From DASSUW01 sp036520135 (lineage in GTDB: Bacteria > Actinomycetota > Thermoleophilia > Solirubrobacterales > Solirubrobacteraceae), in NCBI GenBank assembly GCA_036520135.1, contig DATDKF010000491.1, positions 1-15,828 of the forward strand: a stretch of 15,828 bases of DNA, read 5' to 3'. Within the stretch, counting starts at the first letter, position 1; each line of letters opens with the position of its first letter. Below the pieces are notes generated by a model. That model did no database searches. It had not been told where the DNA came from and saw only the letters and a program-made list of their open reading frames with translations. Both the position numbers and the translations under genes were made by a program. This document shows positions 1-8,556 of the stretch, piece after piece.

Positions 1-12
1 CGACGGGTCGCG

Positions 13-267
13 TCAGACGTCCCAGACGTCGAGTGACGACCTTAGAGCAGGGCCGAAGCCGGCGCTGCGACCGCGCTCCAGCAGACGTGTGCGAGTGGCG
101 TCAGCACCCTCCGCAGCGATGGCGGGACTCTCGTCGTGGACGACTCGTACCGTGACCTCCCAGCCGTCCGACTCGATGTCGGCGCGGGGCAGTAACGCGC
201 GGAGGTTTGCGAGCGTCCGTTCGTCGGCGGCGCGGAAGACGGCGACGACCTCGATCACTCTGCCCAT
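13..267 (-). CDS. Small hypothetical protein, 84 aa
   Basis: I do not recognise the family. The 84-residue product is soluble, with no signal peptide, membrane segment or cysteine. It opens with a hydrophobic strand (VIEVVAVF) and has a second strand-like stretch (WEVTVRVV), giving a beta-alpha-beta look that could be a small ferredoxin-like domain, but that is only a guess. The ATG at 267 is the only canonical start after an in-frame TGA about 45 nt upstream. There is no good Shine-Dalgarno site. GACGAT lies six nt before the ATG and could act as a -10 for a near-leaderless transcript, though this is weak. The gene lies 88 bp downstream of the HD-GYP-like gene on the same strand and may be cotranscribed with it. 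Codon use is GC-rich and coding-like. Confidence 0.6.
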   Translation of the reverse strand: MGRVIEVVAVFRAADERTLANLRALLPRADIESDGWEVTVRVVHDESPAIAAEGADATRTRLLERGRSAGFGPALRSSLDVWDV

Positions 268-355
268 GCGCGGATCGTCGGTCCGTCGACGGTGACCTTT
301 GCGGCGTCACTCAGCAGGGCGTCGTTCGCTGACATCGCTGCGGCACGCGTAGACG

Positions 356-1606
356 TCACAACGCGCCCTCCCGGCCGGCGATGGCGCGGCGCAGCGGCGC
401 TGGAACGCGAAGGCGGTGCATGTCCGGCGCGGGGGCTGGGGCGGATGACGTCACACGTTCTTGCGCCACCACCGCGGCCGCGGCCCTGACGATCGCCGGA
501 TCGAATCGCTTACCCGCATCCGCCTTGAGCCGTTCGAGGACGTCGTGATGCCCGAGCTGCGCGCTGCCACGGGCGGTGAGCGAGCTCCACGTCTCCGCGA
601 CGGCCAGAATGCGCGCGGCGATCGGGATCGCGTCCCCGCGCAGCCCGATCGGCGTCCCGTTGCCGTTCCACCACTCTGTGCTCAGCTGGGCGTCCATGGT
701 TACAGGACGCAGGGCCACGGCGGTTGCGCGTATGTAATCGATCGGGTCGCCGGTCGCGGACTGGCTCTGCGACGCGGCGATGACGCGGGCAAGATGCCGG
801 CGATCGCGGCGGGAACGCTTGAGGTGCATCGCCAATGCCAACGCGTACTGCTTCGTGGCGACCGCGTGGTCGAGGCGTGCGACAGGACGCGAGCGCGCCG
901 CGTACGTGAGGAAGCTGCCGGGCAGGACGGCGATCGCGGCAAAGACGATCAGAGCCAGCACGCCGATCGGCCCAACGAGCAGTACACATCCAGCAGCCAG
1001 CGCGATCATCACCATGCCGGCGCCGATGGTGTCGACGAGCAGGTCGACGAACACGCGGAACGGATGTCCGAGCCAGAGCGGACCGTAGATCGCGGGTCCG
1101 ATGGCCCAGTTCACGAGCTGCATCACAACGCCCGCGACGACGAGCCAGCCGACGGCGGACGGTGACGCCGGGTCATCCACGGCGAGTTGAAGCAGAACGC
1201 TCCCGGCGAGCGTGTACCAGCCATACGCCGCGAGATTCGCGAGGTTGCCCGCTCGGAGCAGCCGTTCGTGGCCGCTGACTCCGTTCACGATCATCGGGGT
1301 GAGGGCGACTGCGAGTGCCGGGATGGGCCCGGCGAGCGCGACGGTGATCAGGCTGACGGCGATCAGTCCGTCGAACCGGATTCCGCTCGGCAGCGGGACG
1401 TCATGGCGGTCGACGACGACCGCCATGACCGCGAGCGCCAGCAGAGCGACCGGAGCATCCCAGCTCGAACGCGGCGCCAGCCAAAGCTCAGCCGGGATCA
1501 GTCCCGCGGCCAGAGCCGCGTGAAGGGTCAGACCGGCGCGCCGGCGTCCCAGCCAGCGCGACCCGTCCGCGTCGCGAACGTCCGTCCCGCGATCGTGCTC
1601 GTTCAT
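356..1606 (-). CDS. Membrane protein with degenerate HD-GYP-like domain
   Basis: The first ~235 residues are hydrophobic, with about six to eight membrane segments. They resemble the membrane sensor region placed before HD or HD-GYP domains in actinobacteria. Residues ~245-382 align with an HD-GYP phosphodiesterase domain: the later part keeps GLRGDAIPIAARILAVAETW, SLTARG and RFDP. Active HD-GYP enzymes hydrolyse cyclic di-GMP using metal-binding HD, HHE and GYP motifs. Here the HD position reads AAS, HHExWDGxGYP has become STEWWNGNGTP, and the usual VAD is AET, so I infer no catalysis and perhaps a ligand-sensing or scaffold role. I chose ATG 1606 (416 aa). Upstream TTG (1666) and GTG (1663) are in frame, but the added codons are rich in A/T-ending and rare triplets (GGA, GGT, AGA, CCA), unlike the gene body. 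A strong ribosome site upstream serves a separate six-codon ORF. Confidence 0.75.
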   Translation of the reverse strand: MNEHDRGTDVRDADGSRWLGRRRAGLTLHAALAAGLIPAELWLAPRSSWDAPVALLALAVMAVVVDRHDVPLPSGIRFDGLIAVSLITVALAGPIPALAVALTPMIVNGVSGHERLLRAGNLANLAAYGWYTLAGSVLLQLAVDDPASPSAVGWLVVAGVVMQLVNWAIGPAIYGPLWLGHPFRVFVDLLVDTIGAGMVMIALAAGCVLLVGPIGVLALIVFAAIAVLPGSFLTYAARSRPVARLDHAVATKQYALALAMHLKRSRRDRRHLARVIAASQSQSATGDPIDYIRATAVALRPVTMDAQLSTEWWNGNGTPIGLRGDAIPIAARILAVAETWSSLTARGSAQLGHHDVLERLKADAGKRFDPAIVRAAAAVVAQERVTSSAPAPAPDMHRLRVPAPLRRAIAGREGAL

Positions 1607-1669
1607 TCCGCTGATTCCAGCAGCGTACCGGCGTGGTCTACCACCGCAGCATCCGTGCGACACCAATGG

Positions 1670-1701
1670 TCAGCATTTGTAACCAGACATGGCACCTCCT
1701 T
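1670..1701 (-). promoter_or_regulatory. Strong ribosome site with six-codon leader ORF
   Basis: On the minus strand, AAGGAGGTG (1701-1693) is followed by ATG at 1690 after a 2-nt gap, or about 6 nt from the GGAGG core. The ORF reads MSGYKC and stops at TGA 1672-1670. It is in frame with the HD-GYP-like gene downstream, and TTG 1666 and GTG 1663 lie just after the stop, so reinitiation could couple the two. This is the best ribosome binding site of the first 2 kb. Alternatives are a real gene start broken by a nonsense change, a sequencing error, or a regulatory leader peptide. Confidence 0.45.
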
Positions 1702-1770
1702 CGGTAGGGACGGGCCCACCCGGCCACGTCCGGGTCACCGGGACCGTACTCCGACCCCGGCGGCTCTGGA

Positions 1771-2135
1771 CGCTTCGCAGACGGCCTCCCGGTCGCGCTC
1801 TACTTCCTGATCGCCGCGGGCCTCATGTTCGTCGCGCTGATCCCCTTCGCTGCCCTCGGGCTCGTCATCGGGCATCTGCTGAACCCCGACGCCGTCGGCC
1901 CGGTGGTGGGCGGCGGCACCGCGCTGTTCGCGTTCGTGGGCGGCACCTGGTTCCCGATCTCCGACCGCGGCCTCCTGCACGACTTGGCGCCGCCATGCCG
2001 TGTACTGGCTCGTGCGGGCGAGCCAAACGGCGGTCGGCGGCGCGGCCTGGGGCGCCACGGGCTGGCTCGTGGTGGCCGCCTGGAGTCTGGTGTTGACCGC
2101 GCTGGCGCTGCAGGTCTACCGGCACGACACCGGCC
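1771..2135 (+). pseudogene. ABC-2 type permease remnant, 3' part, frameshifted
   Basis: Frame 1 encodes FADGLPVALYFLIAAGLM and continues through GGTWFPISDRG to about 1987. This hydrophobic pattern is typical of the C-terminal half of DrrB-like ABC-2 transporter permeases. The match then jumps by one base to frame 2 near 1987-2000 and continues as YWLVRASQ, WLVVAAW and ALALQVYRHDTGR, the usual C-terminal helix and tail of the same family. Family members are ~250 residues; only ~120 remain and the 5' half is absent. No matching ATPase gene is adjacent. The left limit is approximate. The tail runs directly into a second, unrelated gene fragment with no permease stop codon, so the right edge is a recombination or assembly junction. 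I am confident it is broken and fairly confident of the family. Confidence 0.65.
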
Positions 2136-2432
2136 GCTGCGTTCGAGATCGACGTGCACTGGGCCTACGAGGGCCTCGGCCACGAGCACTTCGGCGATCT
2201 CGTGTACTGGCTGTGGAAGTACCGCGACCGCATCTCGCAGCTCCACGTCAAGGGCACCGCCGCCGACGGGTCGATCACCGACGTCGGCACGGCGTCCGAC
2301 ATCACGGACTGGCCGTCCGTGTTCCGGGCCGCGACCAAGGTCGACTACTACCACTTCGAGTACGACCTCGCCCCGGATCCCGCGGCGTCCGCCGCGAACG
2401 CGTACCAGTTCCTCACCCACGTGAGGTTCTAG
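2136..2432 (+). pseudogene. Sugar-phosphate isomerase/epimerase-like C-terminal fragment
   Basis: Frame 0 reads AAFEIDVHWAYEG, then ISQLHVKG, ITDVGT, DITDWPSVFRAA and YHFEYD, ending in ANAYQFLTHVRF and TAG. This matches the last third of xylose-isomerase-like TIM-barrel proteins (sugar phosphate isomerase/epimerase), where D-x-xW, LHVKD, DVG-x-G, and VE-D-x carry the metal- and substrate-binding strands. Family proteins are 270-330 residues; about 98 remain, so the barrel cannot fold. It begins exactly where the permease remnant ends. GTG 2154 could start a 92-residue ORF, but there is no ribosome site and the product would be non-functional. Coding-like codon use shows the truncation is fairly recent. 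Confidence 0.7.
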
Positions 2433-2446
2433 ACGGACGGACCATC

Positions 2447-2476
2447 GGGCCGGCGTGCGATTCCGCACGCCGGCCC
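2447..2476. terminator. Perfect 13-bp hairpin between converging genes
   Basis: GGGCCGGCGTGCG (2447-2459) pairs perfectly with CGCACGCCGGCCC (2464-2476) around a four-base loop. It sits 14 bp after the isomerase fragment's stop codon and 29 bp before the stop of the convergent hydrolase gene. There is no T-tract on either strand, which is common for actinobacterial terminators. It probably ends transcription from both sides. Confidence 0.75.
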
Positions 2477-2505
2477 GGCTGCCGTTCCCGTCGCGGGCGT
2501 GCGCC

Positions 2506-3807
2506 TCAGCGTCCGCCCAACGCAGCGTCGAAGAACGCGGTCACGCGCCGCTCGTACTCGGTGGCCGCCTGGCGGATCGCGGCCGTGTGGCCGACGTCGG
2601 GCAGGTACCAGACGTCGACCGGCCGGTCGCCGGCCGCACGGTCGTACACCTCGCCGGCATCCTTCTCCGGCGGCCCCGCCGCGACGAGCAGCAGCGGCGA
2701 GCTGATGCGTTCCATCATGTCCTCGATCGCCGGGCCGGGCGTGGTACCCGAGGTCACGCCGACGGTCGCGAACTCGAGCGCCATGAACGGCGTGATCGCG
2801 CTGAAGCCCATGATGCGCTGTCCGTCCTCGAACGAGCCCGCGTAGGTCCCGTCGGCGACGACCGCCTTGAGGTCGGTGCGCTGCCCCGCGACCTGGATCA
2901 GCACGTCGGCGCCGGTCGAGAGGCCGAGCGCGCCGATGCGCTCGGGGTCGACTTCGTCGCGCGTCTTGAGGAACGCGATCGCCCCGGCGACGTCCTCCGG
3001 CCAGCCCCAGCCGTAGGCGTTCTGGACGCCCTGGCTCCTCCCGCGGCCGCGTGCGTCGTGCAGGATCACGCCGTAGCCGTGTCGGACGAGCAGCTTGGCA
3101 TGGGCGACCGCGCCGGTGCGATCGCCCCCGCCGCCGTGCACGACGATGATCGTCGCGCCGTTCTGCGTCGGCCGATACCACGCGGAAATGGCGACGCCGT
3201 CGGTGGCCTCGAAGCTCACCTCGCGGTAGTCGGCGCCGGGCGGGGCGCCGACCGGCTCCCGGTACTTGTGCGTTTCGGTCAGCGCGATGCCCATCGGGAC
3301 GATCGTGTAGAGGAAGGCGAGCAGCCCGAGCGGGACGGCGAGGACGCGGTACGCCCACCGCCGGCGCGGGCCGGCCGGTCCCTCGCCGCGATGCCGCCAC
3401 GGGATCGCGATGGCCAGCGCGACGAGGACGGCGCCCGCCGCGGCGGCGAGCACGCCGGTGACGTCGCTGGCGGCGGCTCCCGAGTCCGCTATGTGCTTGA
3501 CGTGCAGCAGGCCGTTGACGATCGCGAGCGACCCGAAGAGCAGCGCGATCGCCGAGCGCACACCGGGCCGCGCGTAGGGGAACGCGTAGATGGCGCCGAG
3601 ACCGAGGACCAGGGAGAGCGCCGCGGCGAGCGCGTGCTGGCCGAGACCGACGCCCGGCTGGCGATGAAAGAACGCGTCGTCCATCGCGTGCAGGAGGGCG
3701 ACGGCCGTGGCGCCGCTGAAGACGAGCGCTTCGCCGGACCATCGCGTCGCCGGAGCCCGGCGCGGCGCGTGCTCCGGCGCTCGCTCGCCGGCCGTGGTGG
3801 CTGTCAC
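2506..3807 (-). CDS. Membrane-anchored alpha/beta hydrolase, paralogue 2
   Basis: A 433-residue protein with a five-helix membrane domain (helices near 25-47, 59-76, 85-103, 119-136, 151-176) followed by an alpha/beta hydrolase domain (~190-433). Visible catalytic elements are the oxyanion motif VVHGGGG (223-229), nucleophile elbow G-L-S297-T-G, a probable acid among E381/D383/E386, and His407 in DVGHTA. Basic residues at the N-terminus, around 78-84 and at 137-151 put those segments inside, so the hydrolase domain should lie outside the membrane. The likely reaction is ester, thioester or peptide hydrolysis; the substrate is unknown. GTG 3807 overlaps the upstream gene's stop as GTGA, with a GGGGAG ribosome site. 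The open frame extends to 4107, but those 100 extra residues are arginine-rich antisense-like sequence overlapping the upstream gene, so I reject that start. It is a tandem duplicate of the 3804-5132 gene. Confidence 0.85.
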   Translation of the reverse strand: MTATTAGERAPEHAPRRAPATRWSGEALVFSGATAVALLHAMDDAFFHRQPGVGLGQHALAAALSLVLGLGAIYAFPYARPGVRSAIALLFGSLAIVNGLLHVKHIADSGAAASDVTGVLAAAAGAVLVALAIAIPWRHRGEGPAGPRRRWAYRVLAVPLGLLAFLYTIVPMGIALTETHKYREPVGAPPGADYREVSFEATDGVAISAWYRPTQNGATIIVVHGGGGDRTGAVAHAKLLVRHGYGVILHDARGRGRSQGVQNAYGWGWPEDVAGAIAFLKTRDEVDPERIGALGLSTGADVLIQVAGQRTDLKAVVADGTYAGSFEDGQRIMGFSAITPFMALEFATVGVTSGTTPGPAIEDMMERISSPLLLVAAGPPEKDAGEVYDRAAGDRPVDVWYLPDVGHTAAIRQAATEYERRVTAFFDAALGGR

Positions 3808-5132
3808 GTCGTCTCCCCTCCCTCGCGTCCGACGCCGAGAGCCCGGTCGAGGAACCCGATGGTCCGTCGCTCGTACTCCGCGGCGCGGGACCGCAGCCCG
3901 GCGGTGTGCCCGGCACCCGGGACCGTCCACAGCTCGGTCGTCGCGCCGCCGGCGGCGCGGTAGCGCCGGTTCGTGAGGACTTCCTCCTCGACGGCGCCGC
4001 CCGCGACCAGCAGCACCGGGCGCGGAGCGATCCGCGGCATGATCCCGTACAGCGACGGCGCCGGACGCATGCCCGAGATGCCGCGGCCGATGTGCAGGCC
4101 GAGCCACGCAACGGTGCGCTCCGTGGCCGACGCATCAGCGGCCTCGAGGCTGTCCTCGGGGCGAGCGGAGCCGTCAGCCACGACCGCTCGCAGCCGCGGC
4201 TCGCGCGCAGCGGTCTCGAGCAGGACCTCGGCGCCGAGTGAGGTGCCGAAGCCGGCGATCAGTCGCGGGTCCACGTCCGGCCGGCGCGAGACCCAGGCGA
4301 TCGCGGCGTCCATTCCCGGCTGCGCGTTGTCGCCGAGTCCGTTCGAGTGCCCTTCGCTCTCGCCGTTACCGGGGTTGTCGAGCGCGAGCACGCCGTACCC
4401 GTTCCGCGCGAGCATGCGGATGTGGGCGGCGACACGTTCCCGGCTGCCGCCCGAGCCGTGGCTGAGCACGACGGCGGCGCGATTGCGGGACGGGACGTAC
4501 CAGCCGGAGAGCCGCCGGCCGTCGGCCGTGGCGATGCGGACCTCCTCGTGCGGGATGCCGAGCGAGGACTCCTGGATCTTCCACCGCGGCGCGTGCGTGT
4601 TCAGGAGCGCCAGCGCGAAGGGCAGCACCGCCAGCATCGCGACGATCGGCACGGCCGCCAGCCAGCCGACGACGTGCGCGGCTCGCCAGCCGATCCCGGG
4701 CCGGCGGGGAGGTCGTCCCGGCGCGGCGACGGAGGAGAGCCCGGACGCGACGAGGAACAGCCCGCCGATGATCGCGCCGACGCCCGTGACGTCGGTCCAG
4801 TCAGGGCCTGAGTTGACCACGTGCAGGCCGTGCGAGACGACTCCGAACCCGAAGGTCAGCAGGCCGATCGCGACCGCCAGGACGAGCCGCGTGGGGCGCG
4901 TGACGTGCGGCTGCGCCAGCGCCCACGCGACAGGCACGGCGACGATCGCGGCCACGGCGAGCACCGTGGTGTCAGGCCCGGAGACCGCGAGGTCGAGCAG
5001 ATGGGCGGTGACGAGCGCAAGGCCGGCGAGCAGGAGCGGCCGCTCCAGGCGACCGACCCGCCGGCGCAGCCTCCCGCCCCGCCGCGTGAGCGGCGAGGCG
5101 GTGAGAGGCGAGCGGCCGGCGACGGCGGTCAT
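3804..5132 (-). CDS. Membrane-anchored alpha/beta hydrolase, paralogue 1
   Basis: The 442-residue product has the same design as its downstream neighbour: basic N-terminus, five predicted helices (near 32-50, 55-73, 82-100, 117-136, 152-177) and an extracytoplasmic alpha/beta hydrolase domain (~190-435). The oxyanion motif is LSHGSGG (223-229), the nucleophile elbow G-T-S298-L-G, and the catalytic His409 lies in GAGHTAG. E381-E383 occupy the region of the acid residue. Shared with the paralogue in the membrane part are H44-x2-D47 in helix 1 and H101-x2-H104, S108-G109 and D114-V-T-G-V118 between helices 3 and 4. The gene begins 10 nt after the permease stop and ends in a GTGA overlap with the next hydrolase, so it is cotranscribed and coupled. 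No clear ribosome site precedes ATG 5132, which fits coupling. The substrate cannot be read from the sequence. Confidence 0.85.
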   Translation of the reverse strand: MTAVAGRSPLTASPLTRRGGRLRRRVGRLERPLLLAGLALVTAHLLDLAVSGPDTTVLAVAAIVAVPVAWALAQPHVTRPTRLVLAVAIGLLTFGFGVVSHGLHVVNSGPDWTDVTGVGAIIGGLFLVASGLSSVAAPGRPPRRPGIGWRAAHVVGWLAAVPIVAMLAVLPFALALLNTHAPRWKIQESSLGIPHEEVRIATADGRRLSGWYVPSRNRAAVVLSHGSGGSRERVAAHIRMLARNGYGVLALDNPGNGESEGHSNGLGDNAQPGMDAAIAWVSRRPDVDPRLIAGFGTSLGAEVLLETAAREPRLRAVVADGSARPEDSLEAADASATERTVAWLGLHIGRGISGMRPAPSLYGIMPRIAPRPVLLVAGGAVEEEVLTNRRYRAAGGATTELWTVPGAGHTAGLRSRAAEYERRTIGFLDRALGVGREGGETT

Positions 5133-5142
5133 CGCGTCGCGG

Positions 5143-7685
5143 TCACTCGTAGTGCAGGGCGTCGAGCACGTTCAGGCGCGAGGCCCGACGCGCCGGGATG
5201 ATCGCCGCGGCGATGCCGGCCAGGATCGCGATCACGGTGAAGCCGACCAGCTCCTGGACGGGGATCGAGATGCCGATGTCGTACTGCGACAGCGCCTGTG
5301 TCACCAGGCCCGCGAGGAAGATCCCGAGCGGGAGCCCGAGCGCGGTGCCGATCAGCGCCGTGATGATGCTCTCGTGGCGGATCATGCGGCGCGCCTGCCG
5401 GCGCGTCATCCCGACCGTCCGCAGCATCCCCAGCTCGCGCGTACGCTCGAACACGGTGAGCACGAGCGTGTTGACCATCCCGAAGAGGCTCACGACGACC
5501 GAGAACGCCAGCAGCACGTAGAGCATGTTGAGGAAGCTGGCGAAGCCCTCGGTGTAGTCCTTGGCGAAGGCGGCGCCGGTGTGCACCGTGACGTCGCTGA
5601 AGTCGGCGGCCGCCGCGGTGAGCGGCTGGTTGGCGGCCGGCCCGGCATCGAGGAAGGTGAACAGGTTCTTCGGCTGCGGGAACACCTTGTCGAACGCCTG
5701 CTGGTCGATGGCGATCGGCCCGAGCATCTGCTCGATCTCGGGTGGGTCGTAGATGCCCCGGACGACAACCGCCAGCTTGTCGCCGGACGCCGTCTGGATC
5801 GACAACCGCTCGCCGACCGCGACGTCCTGGTCGTCGGCGTACGTCTGCGTCACGAGCGCGCCGCCGGCGGCGAGCTGGGCGACCGCGGCCTCGGAGCCGT
5901 CGGTCCACTCGAACGTGTAGAACCGCGCGATCGTCGCGGGGTCGACGCCGCTGACGTCCTGCTCCTTGCCGGCCACGAGCGCCTTGTCGGAACGGACGTG
6001 TGACGCGGTGTTCACGCCGGGCACGCGCGCGAGCGCGTCGCCCTCGGCGACCTCGAACGGCATGCCGTCGACGCCGTCGACGATGTAGGCGGCATTGACC
6101 TGGTCGGTGACCGCCGACTCGACGGACTTGCGCAGGCCGGCGCCCAGCACCGCGACGACGGTGACGAGCGTGAGCCCGATCATCAACGCGGCGGCGGTGG
6201 AGGCGGTGCGGCTGGGATTGCGCACCGAGTTCGCGCTTGCGAGGTCGCCGGCGATGCCGCCGCTCCGGCGCGCCGGGAGACCCACCAGGCGGGTGAGCGG
6301 CTTCACCAGGTGCGGGGCCGCGAGGGCGACGCCGACGAACAGCGCCAGGATCCCGATGCCGAGCAGCAGGACGATCCCCATCGTCCCCAGCCCGCTCGCG
6401 AACACGCCCACGGAGATGGCGGCCACAGAGGCTGCGATCACGGCCACCGCCGTCTTGAGCGAGTGCGCGGCGAAGCGCGACGGCGGGAGCGTCGAGCCCT
6501 CACGGACCGCAGCGATCGGCGGCACCCGCGTGGCCCGTAGCGCGGGCATGATGCTCGCCAGCAGCGTGATCACGGTCCCGAGCACGAGCGAGATGACGAT
6601 CGTGCGCGGCTTGAACACCATCCCGGCGTCCGGCAGGTCGCCGCCGACGAGCGCGTTCATCGCCTTCGCGATCCCGACGCCGACGAAGAGTCCGACCACG
6701 GACGCCAGCAGCCCGATCACAAGGCCTTCGATGACGACCGAGCGCATGACCTGTTTGCGCGAGGCGCCGAGGGTCCGCAAGGTCGCGAACTCACGCGTCC
6801 GTTGGGCGACCGTGATCGACAGCGTGTTGAAGATCACGAAGGCGCCCACGAACAGGGCGATGGCGCCGAAGCCCAGCAGGAAGTAGCGGATGATGTTCAG
6901 GAAGCCATTGACCTCCTTGGCGTCCGCCGCGGCCTGCTTCTGGGAGTCCTTGACCTCCAGGCTGGCGGGGACCAGCGGCTGGACCGCGCGCACGAGCTCG
7001 TCCGACGAGGTGCCCTCCTTGGCGGCGATCGAGATGCCGTCGAAGCGGCCCTCCTTGTGCAGCAGCGTCTGGGCGGTCCGCAGGTCCCAGATCGCCATCG
7101 TGGCGCCGCCGAGCGAGTCGACGTCGCCGAAGGTGGCGATGCCGGTCACCTCGTAGCGGCGCTTGGACCCGAGCGTGGACACGACGACCGAGTCGCCGAC
7201 CCGGAAGTTCTCGGCGGCGGCCGTGCCGGCGTCGAGGGCGACCTGCTTCGTCCCGTCCGGCCACTGCCCTGTCTTGAGCTTCAGCGGGCTGAACGCGGGC
7301 TGAGACGCGTCGTTGCCGAGCCCGAACTGGGGTGCGCCCCCGGAGCCGATGGCCTTGCCGTCGCGGCCGATGATCTCGGCCTTGTTGGACTCGATCGGCG
7401 CGATCGTGCCGCCGGCGGCCCCGACCTCTGGGAGCGCCCGTACCTTCGCGAGCATCGCTTCGGGAACGGTCGCGGCCCCGCTCGTGGAGCCCTTGACGAT
7501 CTCCTTCCCGGCGATCACGGCGTCGGTCTTCTCGTACGACGCGGTGAAGATGCCGTCGAAGGCCTTCTGCATCGTGTCGGTGAGGACGAACGTGCCACTG
7601 ACCATCGCGACGCCGATCACGACGGCGAACGCGGTGAGCAGGGCGCGGACCTTGCGGCCCGCCAGGCCTTTGAGCGCGACGCCGA

Positions 7686-7689
<4 letters not shown>
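5143..7689 (-). CDS. ABC transporter permease, FtsX/MacB type, two-unit
   Basis: An 848-residue permease of the long actinobacterial FtsX class. It opens with a membrane helix (~17-36), then an extracytoplasmic MacB-like domain (~37-255), a three-helix FtsX core (~263-380, with the conserved ERTRE-like segment AQRTREFATLRTLGAS), two further helices (~411-457) and a linker. The second half repeats the plan: helix ~498-517, outer domain ~518-710, FtsX core ~717-835 with ERTRELGMLRTVGMTRRQ. The segment IPARRASRLNVLDALHYE is a typical FtsX C-terminus. Such proteins do not form a classic substrate channel but transmit ATPase motion to the outer domain, for example to extrude lipids, peptides or antibiotics or to control cell-wall enzymes. 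ATG 7689 overlaps the ATPase stop as ATGA. An in-frame extension to 8052 exists but lies over the ATPase gene and is non-coding in style. Confidence 0.92.
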
Positions 7690-8471
<782 letters not shown>

Positions 8472-8479
8472 GGTCCGGT

Positions 8480-8485
8480 CCTCCT
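8480..8485 (-). promoter_or_regulatory. Ribosome binding site of the ABC operon
   Basis: AGGAGG on the minus strand, eight nt before GTG 8471. It is the strongest translation signal in the ABC-hydrolase unit. It fixes the ATPase start, because the downstream genes rely on overlap coupling. Confidence 0.7.
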
Positions 8486-8491
8486 ACATCG

Positions 8492-8516
8492 GGAGCTGGG
8501 ATGACCGTCCCACTCC
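8492..8516 (-). promoter_or_regulatory. Hairpin in the leader of the ABC operon
   Basis: On the minus strand GGAGTGGGA pairs with TCCCAGCTCC, forming nine base pairs with one bulged G and a six-base loop. It lies six nt upstream of the AGGAGG site. No T-tract follows, so it is unlikely to be an efficient terminator for the LAL gene. It could be a processing or stability element. The CTCC arm could also pair with the GGAGG site and hide it. Confidence 0.35.
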
Positions 8517-8556
8517 GCGGAATGGACTCGCGTCTGCGAAGTCGCCAGTCTTAGGG

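Noticed and set aside
1670..1672. TGA as a selenocysteine codon joining the strong ATG 1690 to the HD-GYP-like gene
   Set aside because: No bacterial SECIS-like hairpin is evident just after the TGA, the next 20 codons are not coding-like, and HD-GYP proteins are not known selenoproteins.
3808..4107. Extended N-terminus (100 residues) for hydrolase 2
   Set aside because: The residues are arginine-rich and lie antiphase over hydrolase 1. GTG 3807 has a ribosome site and a GTGA overlap.
3804..5132. Membrane domain as a CREST/ceramidase-type intramembrane hydrolase
   Set aside because: The His and Asp spacing does not match the CREST motifs and there are five, not seven, helices.
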